The notes beneath the pieces are model-generated. The model was not told the origin of the DNA. It made no database searches and saw only the letters and a program-made list of their open reading frames with translations. Position numbers and translations under genes: made by a program. This document shows positions 59,677 to 64,000 of a stretch of DNA of 64,000 nt, piece by piece. Positions within the stretch are counted from its first letter, which is position 1. The number at the start of each line of letters is the position of its first letter. Origin of the DNA: an uncultured Paracoccaceae bacterium (GTDB lineage: Bacteria > Pseudomonadota > Alphaproteobacteria > Rhodobacterales > Rhodobacteraceae); the NCBI GenBank assembly GCA_947488175.1, contig CANKYO010000002.1:124001-188000 (forward strand), in the 5' to 3' direction.

Positions 59677-61887
59677 ATGAAATCGCCGTCTATCTCAAAT
59701 CGGATCAATATTGGCTTTGCGGCCACGACCACCCTTATTGTCTTCGGCGCTGTTCTGGCCTTTGTGGCGGTTAGCGCGCTGGGGGACAGCTACAAACGGT
59801 ATCGGCTGACGGCAAAGCAGAACATTGTCATCACTGCCTTTGTTGAGGATCTGTTTGAGGCGCGTGTCGCCTCGCTCAAATACCGTGCAAATCCAAATGA
59901 CAATACCCTGAATGAGGTCACAAGCAATATCGGAGAGATTATTCGCGATGCTGCATCCGCGTCGGAGTTCGCAAATGACCCGGAAACCGCCCGCGAGATC
60001 AGCGAGATTTCCGATCTGGCCGAGGCTTACCGGGCAGATTTTTTGGCGATGTCCACCAGGCTGTCTGACTCCAGACGCAATGTTGCTGATCTGATAGCTG
60101 TTGGTGAAGCGGCCCGGTCTGCCTTGGCTGATCTTGGCACCTTGGCCGTGCCCAACGATGATGCGACGCTCATGGGATATCAAAGCGACGCGTTGACCCA
60201 AATACTTCTTGGGATCGCGGAAGAGCGACAGCTGCGGGGGGCTGAAGGGCCGGACGCGCAGGACCATATGATTGCACATTTTGTTGCGGCTGATGCGTCT
60301 TTGGCCAGTGCCGAAGCGCATCTGGCGGAAGGTGGGGTGATTGCATGGGAACGGACCGCTCAACAGGCCATCGCAGAGGTGCGTAGCGCCGTGACTGATC
60401 TGCAAAGCATCGCCGAGACACTGCACACAAACCTGGCTGAGGCGGCACGGCTGCAATCCTCTTCGCTTGATCGGATCGGGCCAGAGATGCAGAACCGGCT
60501 GGAGGTGTTGGCTGAAATAATTGTCGGAGAACAGGATACGCTTGGGCCAGAAGGGCAGGCCGTGGTTGAGCGCGTTTTGGGTATCACGCCATTTGTTGGC
60601 GGGTTTGCCGTTCTGACCGCGATCTTTGCGGCGTTCATGATCGGACGTTGGATTACCCGACCCATCCGCGGCCTTGCCCAAACCACCCAAGCCTTGGCGC
60701 AGGGAAACACCGACGTTGCGATCGAGGGAACACAGGATCAGCATGAACTGGGCGACATGGCTCGCGCGCTGGAGGTGTTTCGCGAGGCGCATATCGAGCG
60801 CACCCGGATCACGGCAGAGCGCGAGAAAAAGGCAGAGGCCGAGAAACAGGCAGTGGCCGCGTTGTCCAAAGGGCTGCAGCTCATGGCGGCCGGTCGGCTG
60901 GATGCCCGGGTCAATGAAAAATTGGGCATTGAATACGAGGAACTGCGCCAGAACTTCAACAGTGCCCTGACGCAACTGGAAGAGGCGATGGCCGGTGTGA
61001 TCGCAGCCTCGCACCGTATCGAAGGCAATGCCGTCAGTATCAATGCGTCGTCTCAAGACCTGTCACGCCGCACCGAAAATCAAGCGGCGACATTGGAAGA
61101 AACGGCCGCGGCGCTTGACGAGTTGACCGCGAGCGTCAAATCCTCGGCCGACCGTGTCCAACAGGTGGCGTCAACCGTGCAAACCACCCGGTCAGAGGCA
61201 AAGGACAGCGGTGCCGTCGTGAGCCAGGCGGTGAACGCCATGGGCAAGATCGAACAGTCGTCGGAACAGATTTCCCAAATCACGCAGGTAATTTCCGACA
61301 TATCGTTCCAGACCAATCTGTTGGCCCTGAATGCCGGGGTCGAGGCGGCGCGGGCAGGCGATGCCGGCAGGGGCTTTGCGGTCGTCGCCTCCGAAGTCCG
61401 TGCGCTGGCGCAACGATCGTCAGAGGCTGCCAAGCAGGTGTCTGAACTGATCTCGACCAGTTCCATGCATGTCGAAGAGGGCACCAAACTGGTGAACAAT
61501 GCGGGTACAGCGCTGGGCACATTTATCGAAAAAGTTGATCATATTTCAGATCTGATCGCCGAGATTGCATCGAATGCGGGCGAACAGGCCTCTGGCATTT
61601 CGGAAATCAATATTGGTGTGAACCAGCTGGATCAGGTGACCCAGCAGAATGCCGGTATGGTGGAATCTTCGCATCAGCAAGGTCAGCAACTGGTCAATGA
61701 ATCGAAAGAGCTGGATCGCCTGGTCAAGGTATTCCGCTTGTCACCTGGTGTGGCGGAAAAGGCCGGTTCCAAAGTACTCACAAATGTCGTGAAGATGGAC
61801 CCGCCCGCAACACCGGAGTTTGTCAGACACGATCATGCGCCGCGGGCCAAGGCCGTCGGTGATCCGGACGCCTGGGAGGATTTCTGA
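59677..61887 (+). CDS. Methyl-accepting chemotaxis protein
   Basis: The protein has 736 residues from the ATG at 59677, chosen because CAGGAG sits just upstream. An ATG seven codons earlier is less well placed. The first membrane helix is near residues 15-35, followed by a periplasmic helical sensor of about 270 residues, a second helix (GFAVLTAIFAAFMIGRW) and the HAMP domain. The hairpin tip of the signalling domain is ISDISFQTNLLALNAGVEAA followed by RAGDAGRGFAVVASEVRALAQRS, fully conserved. The C terminus AWEDF resembles the CheR-binding pentapeptide NWETF of E. coli receptors. The ligand is unknown, and no che genes are nearby. Confidence 0.95.
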   Translation: MKSPSISNRINIGFAATTTLIVFGAVLAFVAVSALGDSYKRYRLTAKQNIVITAFVEDLFEARVASLKYRANPNDNTLNEVTSNIGEIIRDAASASEFANDPETAREISEISDLAEAYRADFLAMSTRLSDSRRNVADLIAVGEAARSALADLGTLAVPNDDATLMGYQSDALTQILLGIAEERQLRGAEGPDAQDHMIAHFVAADASLASAEAHLAEGGVIAWERTAQQAIAEVRSAVTDLQSIAETLHTNLAEAARLQSSSLDRIGPEMQNRLEVLAEIIVGEQDTLGPEGQAVVERVLGITPFVGGFAVLTAIFAAFMIGRWITRPIRGLAQTTQALAQGNTDVAIEGTQDQHELGDMARALEVFREAHIERTRITAEREKKAEAEKQAVAALSKGLQLMAAGRLDARVNEKLGIEYEELRQNFNSALTQLEEAMAGVIAASHRIEGNAVSINASSQDLSRRTENQAATLEETAAALDELTASVKSSADRVQQVASTVQTTRSEAKDSGAVVSQAVNAMGKIEQSSEQISQITQVISDISFQTNLLALNAGVEAARAGDAGRGFAVVASEVRALAQRSSEAAKQVSELISTSSMHVEEGTKLVNNAGTALGTFIEKVDHISDLIAEIASNAGEQASGISEINIGVNQLDQVTQQNAGMVESSHQQGQQLVNESKELDRLVKVFRLSPGVAEKAGSKVLTNVVKMDPPATPEFVRHDHAPRAKAVGDPDAWEDF

Positions 61888-61973
61888 CCGCAACTGCCGG
61901 CCACCAAGATCAGCCACACCCCGGCCGTGCGGAACAGCCATACCCGGTCGGCCAGATGAGAGGCATTCCCGGC

Positions 61974-62873
61974 TCAACCGCCTTTCTGGGCGCTGGATCG
62001 GGTCGCAGCAGTCAGGCCGGATTGCCCGTCTGCATAATGGGCCAGCAGAATGCGCAGCAACTGCCGATAGGATGTCCGATGCCTGTTGCGCATATTGACC
62101 CCCGCAAAAACCGGCTGCGTGATCGTCGGGGCGTTGCGGACGCGTCGACAGTGCCCCGTCCCACACAGCTCATCCGCCGAATGGCGCAAGACATATGCCG
62201 TCCCCGATAGTGATTTCAGCAGATCGACCATGGCGGCATTCTGCCCGATCGACAGCGATACATGCGTCAACGCCGGCAGGATGGCTGCATGGGTATGGGC
62301 AAAGGCGGCGGCATAATTGGCCAGGATGTAGCTCTCCGGGCGCACGTCGGCCAGATTGTCCGTTTCAGTCGACACCATGACATATGCGACCTCGCCCAAG
62401 GCTTCAAAATGCAGGTCGGGATGGGTTTGCGGTGAATAAAGCACCCCCACATCCTGCGCGCCTGACACCAGATCGACGCACATCTGGTGCGAATAGTCAG
62501 CCTCGAAATAAAAGACGGTGTCGGGCAGAACTCTGCGGAACCCGCCGATCAGCGCATCCATCGCGATGGCGACAAGATCATGCTGCAGACCGATGCGCAT
62601 GGTCACCCCGGCCATCCCGGTGTCACGCGTCGCGTTCAATGCCGTGACCCAGGCATGGCGCAGTGCGCGGGCATGCGGTTCAAACCGCAGGCCAGCTGTT
62701 GTCAGCGCAGTGCCCGACCGCGACCGATTGAATAATGGGCGACCCACATGGCGTTCCAGCGACTTGATCCGACCGGACACGGTGGACTGGGTGACACCCA
62801 TCCGGTCGGCCGTCTGGTTGAAACTATGCGTGCTGCACAGGTCGAGGAAGGTTTCGATCAATTCAAGATGCAT
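61974..62873 (-). CDS. LysR-family transcriptional regulator
   Basis: The protein has 299 residues. The HTH is in FLDLCSTHSFNQTADRMGVTQS then TVSGRIKSLERHVGRPLFNRS, followed by an effector domain with little similarity that I can place. It is divergent from the MttB-family gene, and the 104 bases between them hold a perfect palindrome with the LysR T-N11-A spacing. It therefore probably regulates that gene and itself, with a methylated amine or its product as inducer (inference). Confidence 0.9.
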   Translation of the reverse strand: MHLELIETFLDLCSTHSFNQTADRMGVTQSTVSGRIKSLERHVGRPLFNRSRSGTALTTAGLRFEPHARALRHAWVTALNATRDTGMAGVTMRIGLQHDLVAIAMDALIGGFRRVLPDTVFYFEADYSHQMCVDLVSGAQDVGVLYSPQTHPDLHFEALGEVAYVMVSTETDNLADVRPESYILANYAAAFAHTHAAILPALTHVSLSIGQNAAMVDLLKSLSGTAYVLRHSADELCGTGHCRRVRNAPTITQPVFAGVNMRNRHRTSYRQLLRILLAHYADGQSGLTAATRSSAQKGG

Positions 62874-62887
62874 CGCCTACTCGCTCC

Positions 62888-62906
62888 TGATCGGAATTTC
62901 CGATCA
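62888..62906. promoter_or_regulatory. Perfect palindrome, probable LysR binding site
   Basis: TGATCGGAA-T-TTCCGATCA is a perfect 19-base palindrome. T62891 and A62903 have eleven bases between them, the classic T-N11-A of LysR sites. It starts 15 bases upstream of the LysR ATG and lies 71 bases before the methyltransferase start. Confidence 0.8.
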
Positions 62907-62977
62907 ATATTGTACTGCTATGCGAATTGATTGAAAGCCATCATCTGCGGATACTTCGCATATCGAGGGAGGATCCA

Positions 62978-64000
62978 TTGGCTCGGATTGACAGAAAAGG
63001 GCGGAGCGGGGGCCGTGCGGCCCGCGTCGCGCTGCGCAATGCACCGCTGGCTGAAGACTTGCGCCCGGTCAGGGCTGGCTTGCCCGGTGGCCAGTACAGG
63101 CCGCTGACAGATGCGGATGTCGCGCGTATCCACGCCGCCGCGCTTGATGCGCTGGAACAGATCGGTCTGTCGCAGGCCCCGCCATCGGGGATCGACATCA
63201 TGACACGCGCCGGTGCGATCCTGGGCGATGATGGCAGGCTGCGATTTCCCCGCGCCCTGGTCGAGGATATGCTGGCCAAGGCCGCGCGCAACATCACGCT
63301 GCACGGGCGCGACCCCAAGCATGACCTGCATCTGACCGGATCAAACGTCCATTTCGGCACGGCCGGTGCCGCGGTCCATGTTGTCGATCTTGAAACTAAT
63401 ACCTATCGCGACAGCACGGCACAGGATCTGCATGATGCCGCCCGGATCACCCATGCCCTTGATAATGTGCATTTCTTTCAGCGGGCCATGGTGGCGCGGG
63501 ACATCACCGACAATCTGGAGATGGACCTGAACACCATCTACGCCTGTTGCGCGGGCACGACCAAGCATATCGGTACGTCCTTCAGCGAGCCTGATCACGT
63601 GGCCCCCGGCCTCGAGCTGATCCATCGGATCGCGGGGGACGAGGCGACATGGCGGGCGCGGCCGTTCATGTCGAACTCCAACTGTTTTGTGGTCCCGCCG
63701 ATGAAATTCGCCGAGGAAAGCTGCATCGCGATGGAGCACTGCATCAGGGGCGGCATGCCGGTTCTGCTGTTGTCGGCCGGGCAGGCGGGCGCCACAGCCC
63801 CGGCCCCCATCGCGCTGGCCATCGTACAGGCGGTGGCCGAATGCCTCGCCGGTGTGGTCTACGTCAACGCACTGGCCCCCGGCCACCCGGCGGTATTTGG
63901 CACATGGCCCTTCGTGTCGGATTTGCGGACCGGTGCGATGTCGGGCGGTTCGGCGGAACAGGCGCTGCTGACAGCGGGCTGTGCCCAGATGCACCGGTTT
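62978..64000 (+). CDS. Trimethylamine methyltransferase family protein (MttB superfamily), 5' part
   Basis: An uninterrupted frame of 341 codons runs from a TTG behind GAGGGAGGAT to the right edge and is truncated there. The translation opens MARIDRKGRSGGRAARVALR and includes LDALEQIGLSQAPPSGIDI, HFGTAGAAVHVVDLETNTYR, DLHDAARITHALDNVHFFQR, GTTKHIGTSFSEPDHV and MPVLLLSAGQAGATAPAPIA, the pattern of MttB-family methyltransferases. No in-frame TAG occurs, so at least this part is not pyrrolysine-type. Such non-Pyl members transfer a methyl group from betaines or related amines to a corrinoid protein. Any corrinoid partner gene lies outside the window. Confidence 0.9.
   Translation, partial: MARIDRKGRSGGRAARVALRNAPLAEDLRPVRAGLPGGQYRPLTDADVARIHAAALDALEQIGLSQAPPSGIDIMTRAGAILGDDGRLRFPRALVEDMLAKAARNITLHGRDPKHDLHLTGSNVHFGTAGAAVHVVDLETNTYRDSTAQDLHDAARITHALDNVHFFQRAMVARDITDNLEMDLNTIYACCAGTTKHIGTSFSEPDHVAPGLELIHRIAGDEATWRARPFMSNSNCFVVPPMKFAEESCIAMEHCIRGGMPVLLLSAGQAGATAPAPIALAIVQAVAECLAGVVYVNALAPGHPAVFGTWPFVSDLRTGAMSGGSAEQALLTAGCAQMHRF

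Noticed and set aside
62978..64000. Pyrrolysine-type MttB
   Set aside because: Reading the frame codon by codon to the window edge shows no TAG. The part beyond the window remains unseen.

Overview
The window is about 64 kb of gene-dense, moderately GC-rich DNA from an alphaproteobacterium, most probably a marine Rhodobacteraceae (Roseobacter-group; Yoonia/Loktanella-like is my best guess). The reasons are a complete beta-hydroxyaspartate cycle operon, a two-domain ALDH16-type aldehyde dehydrogenase, a DUF1523 protein, tandem peptide deformylases before fmt, a protocatechuate branch, carnitine and MttB-family methylamine genes, and overlapping ATGA/TGATG gene junctions throughout. I see no rRNA, tRNA, CRISPR array, insertion sequence or phage genes.

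Layout. 1-4960: 3' end of a D-cysteine desulfhydrase/cysteate sulfo-lyase family gene, a betaine-type ABC importer (binding protein, ATPase, and a permease with an unusual N-terminal extension) and an alpha/beta hydrolase. 5180-7967: MalY-type lyase, a tandem-GNAT protein, and an HTH/membrane-protein pair with two palindromic operators upstream. 8014-11465: three tandem deformylase-family genes (the third without its catalytic residues), small genes, then fmt. 11543-15328: aldo-keto reductase, VOC proteins, L,D-transpeptidase, cupin. 15518-23655: nine tandem same-strand genes around an AAA ATPase, almost all of unknown function (the main candidate for an undescribed system). 23742-28089: deoxyribose operon (AraC regulator, deoC, two-domain ALDH). 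28244-32037: rpe, a DUF4173-type membrane protein and a CreBC-like two-component pair. 32137-40354: maltose/alpha-glucoside locus with divergent LacI-malK and an orphan Imm11-type immunity gene at its tail. 40406-41392: a possible macro-domain-like protein between two copies of a short repeat. 41411-47040: urate to ureidoglycolate pathway. 47109-52503: bhcDCBA and bhcR. 52550-55288: pobA-pcaCHG. 55566-59493: carnitine-type acyl-CoA genes ending in caiD. 59677-64000: chemoreceptor, a LysR regulator, and the 5' part of an MttB-family methyltransferase.

How the genes fit together. The strongest metabolic link is inferred. Urate breakdown (PuuD, PuuE-UraD, ureidoglycolate lyase, permease) ends in glyoxylate, and the neighbouring beta-hydroxyaspartate cycle converts two glyoxylates to oxaloacetate without carbon loss. 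The two blocks converge on one strong bidirectional terminator. The remaining blocks are typical marine-heterotroph substrate modules: betaines/carnitine, alpha-glucans, deoxyribose and 4-hydroxybenzoate. Two families of short palindromic repeats recur: one at three loci as facing pairs, the other at three loci directly after stop codons.
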